Shown here: piece by piece, positions 1 to 8,183 of the stretch | Layout: each line of letters opens with the position of its first letter | How positions within the stretch are numbered: position 1 is the stretch's first letter | Assembly (NCBI GenBank): GCA_937139495.1 | Contig: CAKZQC010000033.1 | Location: 1-32,331 of the forward strand | Direction: 5' to 3' | From: an uncultured Saprospiraceae bacterium | GTDB taxonomy: Bacteria > Bacteroidota > Bacteroidia > Chitinophagales > Saprospiraceae | DNA: 32,331 nt | The notes under the pieces: generated by a model | What the model saw: only the letters and a program-made list of their open reading frames with translations | Database searches by the model: none | Told to the model about the DNA's origin: nothing | Made by a program: the position numbers and the translations under genes

Positions 1-23
1 CCACTTCTCTTCCGAAGCGATTG

Positions 24-53
24 CAAAGGTACGTATTTTATTCGCCCTACCAA
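24..53 (-). promoter_or_regulatory. Leftward Bacteroidota-type promoter
   Basis: On the minus strand a -33 TTG (51-53) is followed by exactly 19 bases and then TACCTTTG (24-31), a perfect match to the Bacteroidota consensus TTG-N19-TAnnTTTG. Transcription would start near position 17 and run off the left edge, so a leftward gene probably begins just outside the window. Confidence 0.6.
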
Positions 54-306
54 ATTTTTATTCGCTTTTCGATGAATTGATTCTGTACAAAATAGCTATA
101 GTGCCTTTGTATGCTAGCTTGTAGGTGTTTTATTTATTTTTAATTTTGCTGAACATTGCTTTTTGATGTGGTCGTATTGTCCCGCTATTGCTGTTTTCTT
201 TCTTTTGCTTTTCTTTTGCAGGAGCGATGGAAACAGGGGCTGCATCGCAGCAGATGCCGTAGCAACGCGGAGGTAGCCGAGCGAATAGCGAGCCTGTGCA
301 CGTAGC

Positions 307-368
307 GACACCTATACTATATATATGGTAGTAGTGAAACTTACTACCATATATATAGTATAGGTGTC
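307..368. repeat. Perfect 27-bp inverted repeat (hairpin)
   Basis: The left arm (307-333) and right arm (342-368) are exact reverse complements over 27 bases, separated by an 8-base loop (334-341). Each arm begins with GACACC at its outer end and contains a run of alternating AT. The right arm is not followed by a T-run on either strand, so it is not a classical intrinsic terminator. It could be a transcript-end hairpin, a cruciform, a small mobile-element footprint or a protein-binding site. Confidence 0.85.
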
Positions 369-454
369 CTGCCCTTTTTATTATCTACTTAGCTAAACCT
401 AAGCCTATCTTCCTTGTTCCGTTGTATATTGGAGGTCATTTTAAATAGTGTTTT

Positions 455-745
455 ATGAATTTGGAAAATGTAGTGGCTAAAGAGCCTTTAGTTTTAGTTG
501 ATTTTTATGCGACTTGGTGTGGACCTTGCATGGGTATGATGCCGACACTCGAACAATTGGAACAGGATATGGGTACCGAACTGAAAATCATGAAGGTCGA
601 TATTGATGTTTATCCACAAGTAGTGACTGATTATCGTATTATGGGTGTGCCTACCTTTATATTATATAGAGGCGGAAAACTGGTTTGGCAGAAACCCGGT
701 ACGTTTGGTCTGGCGGAATTGAAACAAATGATAGCACTCCCCTAG
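455..745 (+). CDS. Thioredoxin
   Basis: This 96-residue protein is a minimal thioredoxin-fold oxidoreductase. The redox motif WCGPC is at residues 21-25 (C22 and C25), the usual buried Asp lies upstream in the VDFYATW stretch, and the cis-proline motif VPTF is near residue 66. It lacks a signal peptide, so it should act in the cytoplasm, reducing disulfides with electrons from thioredoxin reductase, which is not in this window. The length is slightly below the usual 105-110 residues because the N-terminal strand is short. The gene converges on hutI, and the two stop codons share the palindrome CTAG (742-745). Thioredoxin identity is clear; the exact paralogue cannot be assigned. Confidence 0.93.
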   Translation: MNLENVVAKEPLVLVDFYATWCGPCMGMMPTLEQLEQDMGTELKIMKVDIDVYPQVVTDYRIMGVPTFILYRGGKLVWQKPGTFGLAELKQMIALP

Positions 746-1974
746 ATGGGTTTACCTGCTATGATGACTTGATCAATCCAGTTGGTGCCGAAGGCATAGG
801 GCATATAGGCGATAGAATCCATGGGTTTGGTAATGATCACATTGGCAAGTTTACCTCTGGATATGCTGCCGAGTTGGTCAGCGAGCTGGAGGGCATACGC
901 TCCGTTGATAGTAGCTGCTTGTAGGGCTTCGGCTGGTTGCATCTTCATTTTGATACATGCAAGTGAAAGCACGAAGGGCATATTGCCCGAGGGGGTGCTC
1001 CCTGGATTGTAGTCGGTGGCAAGTGCTACACCGAGTCCTGCATCTATCATCTTGCGTGCTTGCGGATAGTGGTCATTCAAGAAAAAGGGAGCTGATGGCA
1101 GTAGCGTCCCTATGGTGGAGCTGCCCTGTAGGGCCGCAATCTCTTCGTCGTTAATCACTTCGAGGTGATCCACCGATATGGCTTGATGAGCAATAGCTGC
1201 CTGAATGCCTCCCATGCAGTTGAATTGGTTGGTGTGTATCTTGGGCGGAAGTCCGTATTTGGCTCCAGCTTCTAGAATCTGTTCGGTTTCTGCTACGGAA
1301 AAGGCTACTTTTTCGCAAAAAACATCTATATAATCTGCTAGTCCTTCGGCTGCAATCTGTGGGAGCATGTCCTTGATTAGCAAATCAAGATAGCCCTGAC
1401 GATTGTCTTTGTATTTGGTAGGTAGTGCGTGTGCCCCCAAAAAAGTTGCTTTGATAGGCATAGCGGTTCGTTGTTTGAGTTGCTGAATAACGCGTAGCAT
1501 TTTGATTTCTGCTTCGAGCGTAAGCCCGTAGCCACTCTTGATTTCGATGGCACCAGTTCCGTATTGTTGCACTTCTTGTAGTCGCAGATAAGCCGATTCT
1601 ACGAGTTCCTCGATAGGTGTTTGTTGTAGTTTTTTGGCAGAATTGAGAATACCACCTCCCTTTTTGGCAATTTCTTGATAGGATGCTCCTTTTATTTTGT
1701 CGATAAATTCGGTCTCTCTCGTGGCAGCAAAAACAAGATGAGTATGTGAGTCACACCAAGTAGGCAATACAAATTTGCCAGTGGCATCAATTATTTGGTC
1801 GGCACGCTGGGGACAATCTGCCATACTGCCCCATGCTGCAATGCGGTCACCTTCTATTAATAGGTATGCATTGTTGAGTGTCGGTATATTGTTGAGATCT
1901 TTGCCTGCGACTTTATTGGTGTATTGGTCGTTGGCAAGTAATAAGGTTTTGATATTTTGGATGAGTATGCTCAT
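742..1974 (-). CDS. hutI: Imidazolonepropionase
   Basis: This 410-residue amidohydrolase opens the ring of 4-imidazolone-5-propanoate to N-formimino-L-glutamate, the third step of histidine breakdown. The metal-binding HxH is at H77 and H79 in the segment DSHTHLVFA. It is followed by family-typical stretches: EIKSGYGL, FLGAHALP, KIHTNQF, VDHLE and ATDYNPGS. The length matches known HutI proteins (about 405-415). The start at 1974 gives a normal N-terminus. The other hut genes (hutH, hutU, and hutF or hutG) are not nearby, so this gene stands alone, as often in Bacteroidota. It is transcribed divergently from the LutB-type gene, with a palindrome at 1994-2008 in the shared region. Confidence 0.95.
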   Translation of the reverse strand: MSILIQNIKTLLLANDQYTNKVAGKDLNNIPTLNNAYLLIEGDRIAAWGSMADCPQRADQIIDATGKFVLPTWCDSHTHLVFAATRETEFIDKIKGASYQEIAKKGGGILNSAKKLQQTPIEELVESAYLRLQEVQQYGTGAIEIKSGYGLTLEAEIKMLRVIQQLKQRTAMPIKATFLGAHALPTKYKDNRQGYLDLLIKDMLPQIAAEGLADYIDVFCEKVAFSVAETEQILEAGAKYGLPPKIHTNQFNCMGGIQAAIAHQAISVDHLEVINDEEIAALQGSSTIGTLLPSAPFFLNDHYPQARKMIDAGLGVALATDYNPGSTPSGNMPFVLSLACIKMKMQPAEALQAATINGAYALQLADQLGSISRGKLANVIITKPMDSIAYMPYAFGTNWIDQVIIAGKPI

Positions 1975-1993
1975 TTTTTTATAATTTAGGTAA

Positions 1994-2008
1994 CGTAGTA
2001 TTACTACG
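1994..2008. promoter_or_regulatory. Palindrome in the hutI/lutB divergent region
   Basis: A perfect 7-1-7 palindrome (CGTAGTA-T-TACTACG) lies 19 bases upstream of the hutI ATG, between two divergently transcribed genes. The position suits an operator for a dimeric regulator. It would also form a hairpin in the hutI 5' leader. No regulator can be named from the sequence. Confidence 0.35.
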
Positions 2009-2102
2009 CCTTCCGATTTATTTTTTGATAGATTAAGCTAGTGCCTTGTTGGGCAGCGGCATTAATATAAGGAAGTTGTATTGAAATAGATTAAAAGCAG
2101 GT

Positions 2103-3482
2103 ATGAAAAAAGCTAGAAAGGTATTTTTGGATGCGGCTAAAATCAAGGCTAAAGATGCAGGACACACCCAGCGGATTGATTTCAATATGGGCAAGTACCA
2201 TCATAAAGTAGCTGTTGGGAAGCAACAGTTTGAAGATTTGGCGAAAGCCAAACAAGCAGCTAAAGCAATAAAAAAGGAAGCATTGGATAATTTGCCTGCT
2301 CTGCTAATGGAATTTGAAAGTAAGATGCAAGCAAATGGAGGGGAAGTCATTTGGGCGGAAGACTCGAAACAGGCACTGGATGCTATATATACTATAGTGA
2401 AGCAGCAAGCGGCTACGACTATCGTCAAATCTAAGTCGATGATAACCGAAGAGATAGAACTGAATGAGCAGCTCCAAAAGTGGGGCATGGAAGTGCTAGA
2501 AACGGACTTGGGCGAGTTTATAGTCCAAACGAAGGGCGAAAAGCCTTATCATATTGTGACTCCTGCGATGCACTTATCCAAGGGTGATATTGCTCAACTT
2601 TTTAATACAAAATTTGATACACCGCTTGATTATTCGCCTGAGGAGTTGACCCACTTCGTGCGGCTGAGATTGCGAGAACAATTTGCGAAAGCAGATATTG
2701 GTATTTCGGGTGGCAATTTCTTGGTAGCGGATACGGGCAGTGTGGTGTTGGTCACCAATGAGGGCAATGCTCGATTGACGACGACTTTGCCAAAAGTGCA
2801 TATTGCGATAGTGGGTATTGAGAAAATGATTGCTCGACTTGCTGATTTGGAAATTATGTTGCCAGTATTGTCAACCTTCGGTACAGGTCAACAACTGACC
2901 GTTTATAATACTATATTGAGTGGCGGCAAAAGAAATAAGGAAGTCGATGGCGTAGAAAAAATGTACGTTATATTACTAGACAATGGCAGAAGTACGATGT
3001 TGGCGGACGAAAAGTTGCAAGAGGCATTGCAATGTATTCGTTGTGGTTCGTGTCTGAACAACTGCCCTGTCTATCAGACCATTGGCGGACATACTTACGG
3101 CAGTCCTTACAGTGGTCCGATTGGGGCGGTGATTAGTCCGCATTTGGGTATTGCCCCGAAGGGCAATTATAACCACTTAAGCGAAGCTTCTTCTCTGTGC
3201 GGTAGTTGTAGCGAAAATTGTCCTGTGGGTATTGACTTGCATGGGTTATTACTTCATAATAGAACATTGGCGGAGCCTACTATGATTGAACAAATGTTGT
3301 GGAGCAGCTGGAAATATGGTGTATTGAATAGAGAACTCATGAATAGTCCTGCTTTTTTGAAAAATACGCTTGGTAATCTGTTTTTTGGGAAGTCTTGGGG
3401 TGCAGAACGAACGTTTCCTATTTTTGACAAAAAGAGCTTTCAGCAACAATGGTTGGAGCGGCAGCGAGGGCAAGAGAAATGA
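2103..3482 (+). CDS. lutB: LutB-type iron-sulfur protein (lactate utilization family)
   Basis: This 459-residue protein matches the LutB/YkgF family, the electron-transfer subunit of the LutABC L-lactate oxidation complex. The N-terminal two-thirds is the DUF162-like LUD domain. Two 4Fe-4S motifs follow: C311-x2-C314-x2-C317-x3-C321-P and C366-x2-C369-x3-C373-P. The length is typical for LutB (about 470). The partners LutA (cysteine-rich CCG domains) and LutC are not adjacent, so either the complex is dispersed or this copy serves another oxidoreductase. It is divergent from hutI and 157 bases upstream of an ECF sigma gene. The family call is firm; lactate as the substrate is inferred from the family. 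Confidence 0.85.
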   Translation: MKKARKVFLDAAKIKAKDAGHTQRIDFNMGKYHHKVAVGKQQFEDLAKAKQAAKAIKKEALDNLPALLMEFESKMQANGGEVIWAEDSKQALDAIYTIVKQQAATTIVKSKSMITEEIELNEQLQKWGMEVLETDLGEFIVQTKGEKPYHIVTPAMHLSKGDIAQLFNTKFDTPLDYSPEELTHFVRLRLREQFAKADIGISGGNFLVADTGSVVLVTNEGNARLTTTLPKVHIAIVGIEKMIARLADLEIMLPVLSTFGTGQQLTVYNTILSGGKRNKEVDGVEKMYVILLDNGRSTMLADEKLQEALQCIRCGSCLNNCPVYQTIGGHTYGSPYSGPIGAVISPHLGIAPKGNYNHLSEASSLCGSCSENCPVGIDLHGLLLHNRTLAEPTMIEQMLWSSWKYGVLNRELMNSPAFLKNTLGNLFFGKSWGAERTFPIFDKKSFQQQWLERQRGQEK

Positions 3483-3500
3483 TAAAATGCTATATAAATG

Positions 3501-3530
3501 TTAAACTATAGGGTAATTTTATTATTTTTG
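3501..3530 (+). promoter_or_regulatory. Possible promoter for the ECF sigma gene
   Basis: TATTTTTG at 3523-3530 matches the Bacteroidota -7 element TAnnTTTG. A TTA, one base off TTG, sits exactly 19 bases upstream at 3501-3503. The implied 5' leader to the GTG start is about 100 bases. The weak -33 keeps confidence low. Confidence 0.35.
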
Positions 3531-3639
3531 ATATTCTAGGAACTTTTAGACCTTGCTTTTTGTGATAGAATACTTGAATAAACTATCTGTACGCAATTGG
3601 GGAGGTATTTTATTGCTAACCACCTAATATAAAACTAAC

Positions 3640-4272
3640 GTGAATAACGAGCCAGAACATACTGACGACGCTGAAGAAGAACAAGAATCCAAAGTCAAAC
3701 AGGTAACCCCTGAACAATTGGCGGTTTTTGAGAACGAGCTATTGCCACAGATAAACGCTTTGTACAATTTTGCTTTTCACTTGTGCTACAATGAAGATGA
3801 TGCCAATGACTTGGTGCAAGAAACCTATCTGAAAGCTTATCGTTTTGTAGATAAGTATATCCAAGGAACTAATGCCAAAGCATGGTTGTTCAAGATATTA
3901 AAGAACGCGTTTATTAACCAATACCGCAAAAAGAGCAAACGCCCTACAAAAGTAGATTATGAAGAAATTGCTTCGTATCACGATGCCGAAGATTCTAGTT
4001 ATGTAGATTTCTTTGACTTGCGAGAGGAGATTTTTCAGGGAATGATGGGCGACGAGGTAACGAATGCTATCAATGCCTTGCCACTTGATTTCCGTACCGT
4101 AATATTGCTTTGCGATATAGAAGGATTCACTTATGAAGAAATTTCTAAAATTGTAGATATTCCGATAGGTACTGTTCGCTCTCGACTGCACCGAGCTAGA
4201 AATATGCTCAAAGAAAAATTGGTTGATTATGCCCAAAACATGGGCTATGAAGATAAACGAGGACAAAAATAA
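3640..4272 (+). CDS. ECF (group 4) RNA polymerase sigma factor
   Basis: This 210-residue protein has the two-domain layout of an extracytoplasmic-function sigma factor. Region 2 covers about residues 40-100 (LCYNEDDANDLVQETYLKAY, then NAKAWLFKILKNAFINQYR). Region 4 covers about 140-200, with the helix-turn-helix around YEEISKIVDIPIGTVRSRLH. An acidic N-terminal tail of about 25 residues precedes region 2. The start is GTG at 3640: an in-frame stop lies just upstream (3625-3627), and the next in-frame ATG would delete all of region 2. The gene is followed after 35 bases by a small gene that probably encodes its anti-sigma partner. Its target promoters are unknown. Confidence 0.92.
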   Translation: MNNEPEHTDDAEEEQESKVKQVTPEQLAVFENELLPQINALYNFAFHLCYNEDDANDLVQETYLKAYRFVDKYIQGTNAKAWLFKILKNAFINQYRKKSKRPTKVDYEEIASYHDAEDSSYVDFFDLREEIFQGMMGDEVTNAINALPLDFRTVILLCDIEGFTYEEISKIVDIPIGTVRSRLHRARNMLKEKLVDYAQNMGYEDKRGQK

Positions 4273-4307
4273 ATATTCTATTTCTCAACTAATAAAAAAT
4301 AAGTATT

Positions 4308-4550
4308 ATGGATGATTTTGGCAATAAAGGGGAATTCCAGCGCAGACTAGTCATGTATCTGGACGGTGCCTTATCGAACGAAGAATCTCGCAATTTCTTG
4401 ACCGAAATAAAAGACTCTCCAGAACAGTTTTCTAAATTGCAAAAAGAAAAATCTTTTCGTGAATTTCTACGAAAGAAGGTAAACCGACGCAGTGTATCTC
4501 CTGCGTTGATTGATAGCATCAAATCCAAAATTAATTCCTCTATGATGTAA
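4308..4550 (+). CDS. Small putative anti-sigma factor
   Basis: This 80-residue, highly charged protein sits 35 bases downstream of the ECF sigma gene, the usual place for its anti-sigma factor. The N-terminal half (FQRRLVMYLDGALSNEESR) resembles the helix-turn of anti-sigma domains, in which a 'yLDGeLs..E' motif is common. It has no cysteine or histidine, so it cannot be a zinc-binding ZAS protein, and it has no membrane segment. It would therefore be a soluble, zinc-independent regulator. No domain database match can be claimed; the role is inferred from position and the LDGALS-like motif. Confidence 0.6.
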   Translation: MDDFGNKGEFQRRLVMYLDGALSNEESRNFLTEIKDSPEQFSKLQKEKSFREFLRKKVNRRSVSPALIDSIKSKINSSMM

Positions 4551-4602
4551 TGTACATCGGCCCAATCCAACAATAATCCACGCACTTATATATTGATACA
4601 AG

Positions 4603-4665
4603 GCGTGCTATATAAAACACAACTAGAATAATCTAGTTGCTATTTTATCTAGCACGCTTTTTTTT
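4603..4665. terminator. Bidirectional intrinsic terminator
   Basis: A long, slightly imperfect inverted repeat (left arm about 4603-4627, right arm about 4632-4657) has a 4-base loop and is followed on the plus strand by a run of T (4658-4665). It ends transcription after the anti-sigma gene. It also lies directly beyond the stop codon of the opposing CHAT gene, so it may serve both. Confidence 0.85.
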
Positions 4666-7600
4666 ATGCCGCTTTTGTTTGTTGGCGATAGATGCCAACC
4701 ACTAGAAGCAAGACCAACAAACCACCTCCCAACCACCAATACCACCGACTTTGGGGTACAACAATTGGAGTAGTATCTCCAATCTGGACGAATGCCGCCC
4801 AATAGGCAGGGTGGGCAGATATCCCCGTGGCTCTCGCCAAATAATTTCTCTTGGCAGCAGTCAAAGCTTCTGATTTGGTCATGCCTTGATTTAGGTTTTC
4901 GTAAAAAAGCTCCATCAAAACAGCTGTAGAACCGTCGTTGACTTGCCATAAACTCACCACAGCACTTGGCACTCCTGCATACATAAACGAACGAGCCAAA
5001 GACATCACCCCCTCTCCTTGTTCAAACTTGCCATAGCCCGTTTCGCAAGCTGACAGCACCACCAAGTCGGCATTCAAATCCATTTGAGCTATTTCGTATC
5101 CATACAGAAAATTATCTTCTATACTATCGTTGTCTTCCGTAAACACTAGTGCCGATGCCATCGGGTGTTCGGTATTGAGAATGCCGTGCATCGCTAGATG
5201 CAGTATATTGTAGTTGCCTGCTACTTGCTTGAATTTTGCTTCGGTTGCTTGCTCTGCTTTATAGATTTTTCCTTGCGACAAAATTGACTGTACCACATCT
5301 ACTTCCGTGAGTACGGCAGGCAACGGGATCAAGTATTTTCGTGTACGTTGTTGTGTCAACGTACGGCTAAGTATTTTGACCGAATCTTCTTTTTCGTAAC
5401 TACTTGCCATTGCCAACAAATTGATTTTATTCGTGGTTTTTCTATTGCTATTTTGGGTCAACAACTGAGCGGAGTAGCTATAGCTAATATGGTACTGCTG
5501 CATCAAGTAGTCCAACTTGGCATAATCAATAGGTTGTGCGTGTTTGGTAGTCGTCAATAGCGACTCAAACGGAATATGTCCGAGTGTATAATCAGGCACT
5601 ATAATTAGATTTTCGATACCTGCCAAATCTGCCACTGCTGGCAATATCAATTGCTCATACAATTCGTACGCAGTTTGAATATACAACTGACCCGCAGCTT
5701 GTTTTTGTTGATTGATAAATTGGTAATTGCTCAACGCTTTTCGGAAAGTGTCAATGCTTATATTGAGTTTTGTTTTGTTGATATCCAATGCGTGAATACG
5801 TGTTTGTGTAGCCGTAACTACCAAAAGATAAGTAACAGAATCCGACACTAAGTATTCCAACAAAGCAGTCTTTTTATCTAAGATATTTTTTTGTAATTCT
5901 GGAATTGTAATAGCTGTGTTTTTAGATAGGATTTTTTTGTAATTAGGATAATTTGTTTCTATTTGCTGTTGCAATGACTCTAGTTTCCGATTGCTCTCAA
6001 ACAATTGCTCTTCTAGTGCAGCCGTTCCATTTCCCTTTTTTTCAATTTTAGCATCTATAATTTGCTTTTGGAGCAATATATTCTGTTGTTCGTATTGCTG
6101 CTTTTTTTGTTGAATGCTATCAGGCAATTGTCCTATTTTTTGAGCGACATGATCTTGTAGAGCCTGTTGCAATAAGATAGATTTATTATTTTCCATAGCT
6201 GCTAATGCAAGCTGTCCCGTTTGGAGTTCATTTTTCAATTCGCTTTTTAGATGAGCTATTTTGAGCTTAAACCGATTCACTTCACGTAAAGAATGTATCG
6301 CAAATTTTTTGTCGGAATCAGATACCGCATCTTTAACAAGAAGAGTCATGCCTTGACTAGCCCACTCGGCATATCTAAGCGCTATATCCAAATCTGCTTC
6401 CTGTTGGTTGGTTTCATAAAAAGATAAATACTCAAACACTGTACTTCTTAGTACGGATTCAAGCGTAGCCAAACTGATATATTGTTTGTGATCTAGTACG
6501 GTTTGGACATCTATATTTTCAGTTGGAGCGATGACTACATTTTGCATTGCCAGCTTCAGGTATTGCAGTGTTTCTGTCCTACTATTAGATAAGTGTGCCA
6601 AGTCCAAATAGGTTTTAACGATAGTAGGGTGTTGCCTTTTTTTGTACACTTTCTGGTACAACTCCAACTCTTTTATTTTGTATTCGATAGCCTTGCTACT
6701 ATCCTTATCATGCACAGCCATCGTGGAAAAAACTTGATAAGTTCGTGCCAAAAGAATCGAATCTTTTATGGGATAAGAAATAATTTCATGGAGTACTTTC
6801 TTTCCCTTTTCCTGCTCTCCCGAATTGACATACAAACCTATCAGGTTCAGCGATTTGATATAGAGTTCTTTTTGGTTGACAACGGTTTGTTTTTTGAGTA
6901 TTCCAATCTCTTCTTTTGCTGCTGCTAATGCCTCTTTTATCTTTCCTAAATCATTGTAAATGACCATTGATACGGTCAAGTTATTGGCATAAAGAGATAC
7001 ATTTCCTTCCAGTTTCTCGTTTATAATTCGGTTGGATTGAGCTAAATACTCCAATGCTTGATAGGGCTTTTTCATATCTCTGCTCATTACTGCAATATTT
7101 CGATACCTTCCCGAAATAGACTGCCAATCTTTATTTTTTTTATTTTTTTCTAGCTCTAGCGATTTCAAAGCATATTCATAAGCCTCTTCTAGATTCCCTA
7201 TCTGTTGGTACAATGCTGCTGAATTATTATACACACCAGCCAAATCATTTTCGCCACTCTCTACTTGATAAATTTCATATTTTTTGAAATGCTGAAGTGC
7301 TGTCTCAAAATCATTTTTGAAATAGTAGGCAATTCCTATGTTCATATTCATAGATGCTTCCAATGGTTCCCTACCAAGAGTCCTTGCCACAGCTGATGCC
7401 TTGGAATAATAAACAAGAGCCGCATCATAATTTCCTGTCATGGACTGTATTCGCCCCAAAGCAGAATAGCAATTGTATTGGTTAATTCTGCCTGTGCCTT
7501 CCTTCTTTATGGATTCTGCCAAAAGAGCCTCCGTCTGTACTCTAGCCTCTTCTGTTCTGGAAGCACGCAACAGAACATCTGTTTTGAGAAATCTAGAAAA

Positions 7601-7807
7601 AATAGACATTTTTGGCATCTTATATTGCTCTGCCACCACAGAAGCACTATCAAATAAAATCAAAGCACGTGCATGCTGCCCTGATATTTTGGCTTGCTGC
7701 CCCATATCTATGACCAGCTGAACTTTGAGCGAATCTTCTTTCGGCAATTGAGCCGATACCACCTGCCAGCTCAACAAAAAAAATAGAACCATTGATAAGC
7801 ATTTCAT
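4664..7807 (-). CDS. TPR-CHAT domain protein (caspase-like fold), exported
   Basis: This 1047-residue protein starts with a signal peptide (residues 1-19, ending VSAQ). Tetratricopeptide-like helical repeats fill about residues 30-450. A charged, Gln-rich coiled-coil stretch lies near 550-640, and the CHAT domain covers roughly 720-1015. The CHAT catalytic pair is present: H874 in HLAMHG and C921 in LSACETG. A single hydrophobic segment near 1023-1040, followed by a short basic tail, would anchor the C-terminus in a membrane. CHAT proteins are caspase/separase-like peptidases. TPR-CHAT proteins in defence systems are cytoplasmic, whereas this one is predicted to be exported, so its substrate is unknown. 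The gene is monocistronic and points towards the sigma/anti-sigma pair. Confidence 0.9.
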   Translation of the reverse strand: MKCLSMVLFFLLSWQVVSAQLPKEDSLKVQLVIDMGQQAKISGQHARALILFDSASVVAEQYKMPKMSIFSRFLKTDVLLRASRTEEARVQTEALLAESIKKEGTGRINQYNCYSALGRIQSMTGNYDAALVYYSKASAVARTLGREPLEASMNMNIGIAYYFKNDFETALQHFKKYEIYQVESGENDLAGVYNNSAALYQQIGNLEEAYEYALKSLELEKNKKNKDWQSISGRYRNIAVMSRDMKKPYQALEYLAQSNRIINEKLEGNVSLYANNLTVSMVIYNDLGKIKEALAAAKEEIGILKKQTVVNQKELYIKSLNLIGLYVNSGEQEKGKKVLHEIISYPIKDSILLARTYQVFSTMAVHDKDSSKAIEYKIKELELYQKVYKKRQHPTIVKTYLDLAHLSNSRTETLQYLKLAMQNVVIAPTENIDVQTVLDHKQYISLATLESVLRSTVFEYLSFYETNQQEADLDIALRYAEWASQGMTLLVKDAVSDSDKKFAIHSLREVNRFKLKIAHLKSELKNELQTGQLALAAMENNKSILLQQALQDHVAQKIGQLPDSIQQKKQQYEQQNILLQKQIIDAKIEKKGNGTAALEEQLFESNRKLESLQQQIETNYPNYKKILSKNTAITIPELQKNILDKKTALLEYLVSDSVTYLLVVTATQTRIHALDINKTKLNISIDTFRKALSNYQFINQQKQAAGQLYIQTAYELYEQLILPAVADLAGIENLIIVPDYTLGHIPFESLLTTTKHAQPIDYAKLDYLMQQYHISYSYSAQLLTQNSNRKTTNKINLLAMASSYEKEDSVKILSRTLTQQRTRKYLIPLPAVLTEVDVVQSILSQGKIYKAEQATEAKFKQVAGNYNILHLAMHGILNTEHPMASALVFTEDNDSIEDNFLYGYEIAQMDLNADLVVLSACETGYGKFEQGEGVMSLARSFMYAGVPSAVVSLWQVNDGSTAVLMELFYENLNQGMTKSEALTAAKRNYLARATGISAHPAYWAAFVQIGDTTPIVVPQSRWYWWLGGGLLVLLLVVGIYRQQTKAA

Positions 7808-8183
7808 ATTTCTTACTTTTTATTTATTAAGTGAATGTTCAATTAATAAATAACTAAAATGATACCAAACATTTTTTTTGGAGAAGAATGGGTTAATTTT
7901 CATACTACCCATTCCTATACTAAAGAGTGTGTATAAAGGAGTTGTGTTTGATGAAGTATTGTTTGTCTGACAAAAAACTGCGTCAAAACGCTGTCATAAA
8001 CACCTATACGCATTGTATTTTGAGCTTATCCACCAAAAAAACGCAATTTGCTCTAACACTTTCCCTCAAAAAGTGTTACTTTTGTGTAATTAGATTTAAT
8101 CTAAATCATAATACACGACAAATTAGGTTGCCTTTTCTTGTCTGCGACCTATACTATATTACAAAGTAACAGAAAACTTATTG
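7808..8183. promoter_or_regulatory. Regulatory region between CHAT gene and iscS
   Basis: These 376 bases separate two divergent transcription units and hold no convincing gene. The one open frame (7927-8169) has biased, Cys/Tyr/Lys-rich composition and no family resemblance. Three symmetric elements stand out. One is an 8-bp inverted repeat with 13-base spacing (7886-7893 and 7907-7914). Another is TTTGTC-T-GACAAA (7962-7974). The third is TTAGATT-T-AATCTAA (8090-8104), just past a -7-like element. The first is nearer the CHAT gene; the last is placed to control iscS. Confidence 0.5.
8077..8104 (+). promoter_or_regulatory. iscS -7 element with overlapping palindromic operator candidate
   Basis: TACTTTTG (8077-8084) matches TAnnTTTG. 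The nearest TTTG upstream is 26 bases away, longer than the usual 19, so the -33 is poor. Six bases after it lies the perfect 7-1-7 palindrome TTAGATT-T-AATCTAA (8090-8104), covering the expected transcription start. This is where a repressor of iron-sulfur assembly genes would bind. The TTAGA half-sites recall DtxR-type iron regulators, but that is only a resemblance. Confidence 0.45.

Larger units (their letters stand above)
1..454. other. Non-coding left-edge region
   Basis: I see no convincing gene here. The region holds a leftward promoter at 24-53 and a long perfect inverted repeat at 307-368. The stretch from about 180 to 306 is GC-richer than its surroundings. Its only open frame (114-311, minus) gives a low-complexity Ala/Ser/Lys-rich peptide that reads like a translated extragenic repeat, so I do not call it a gene. 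No clear TAnnTTTG promoter is visible for the thioredoxin gene downstream. The sequence ggaggt at 431-436 lies about 19 bases before its ATG, too far to be a normal ribosome binding site. Confidence 0.5.

Noticed and set aside
114..311. 65-residue minus-strand open frame
   Set aside because: Low-complexity composition, no family, overlaps the arm of the inverted repeat; it looks like a translated extragenic repeat rather than a gene.
7927..8169. 80-residue plus-strand open frame before iscS
   Set aside because: It runs across the promoter and palindromes of iscS, has odd Cys/Tyr/Lys-rich composition and no recognisable domain.
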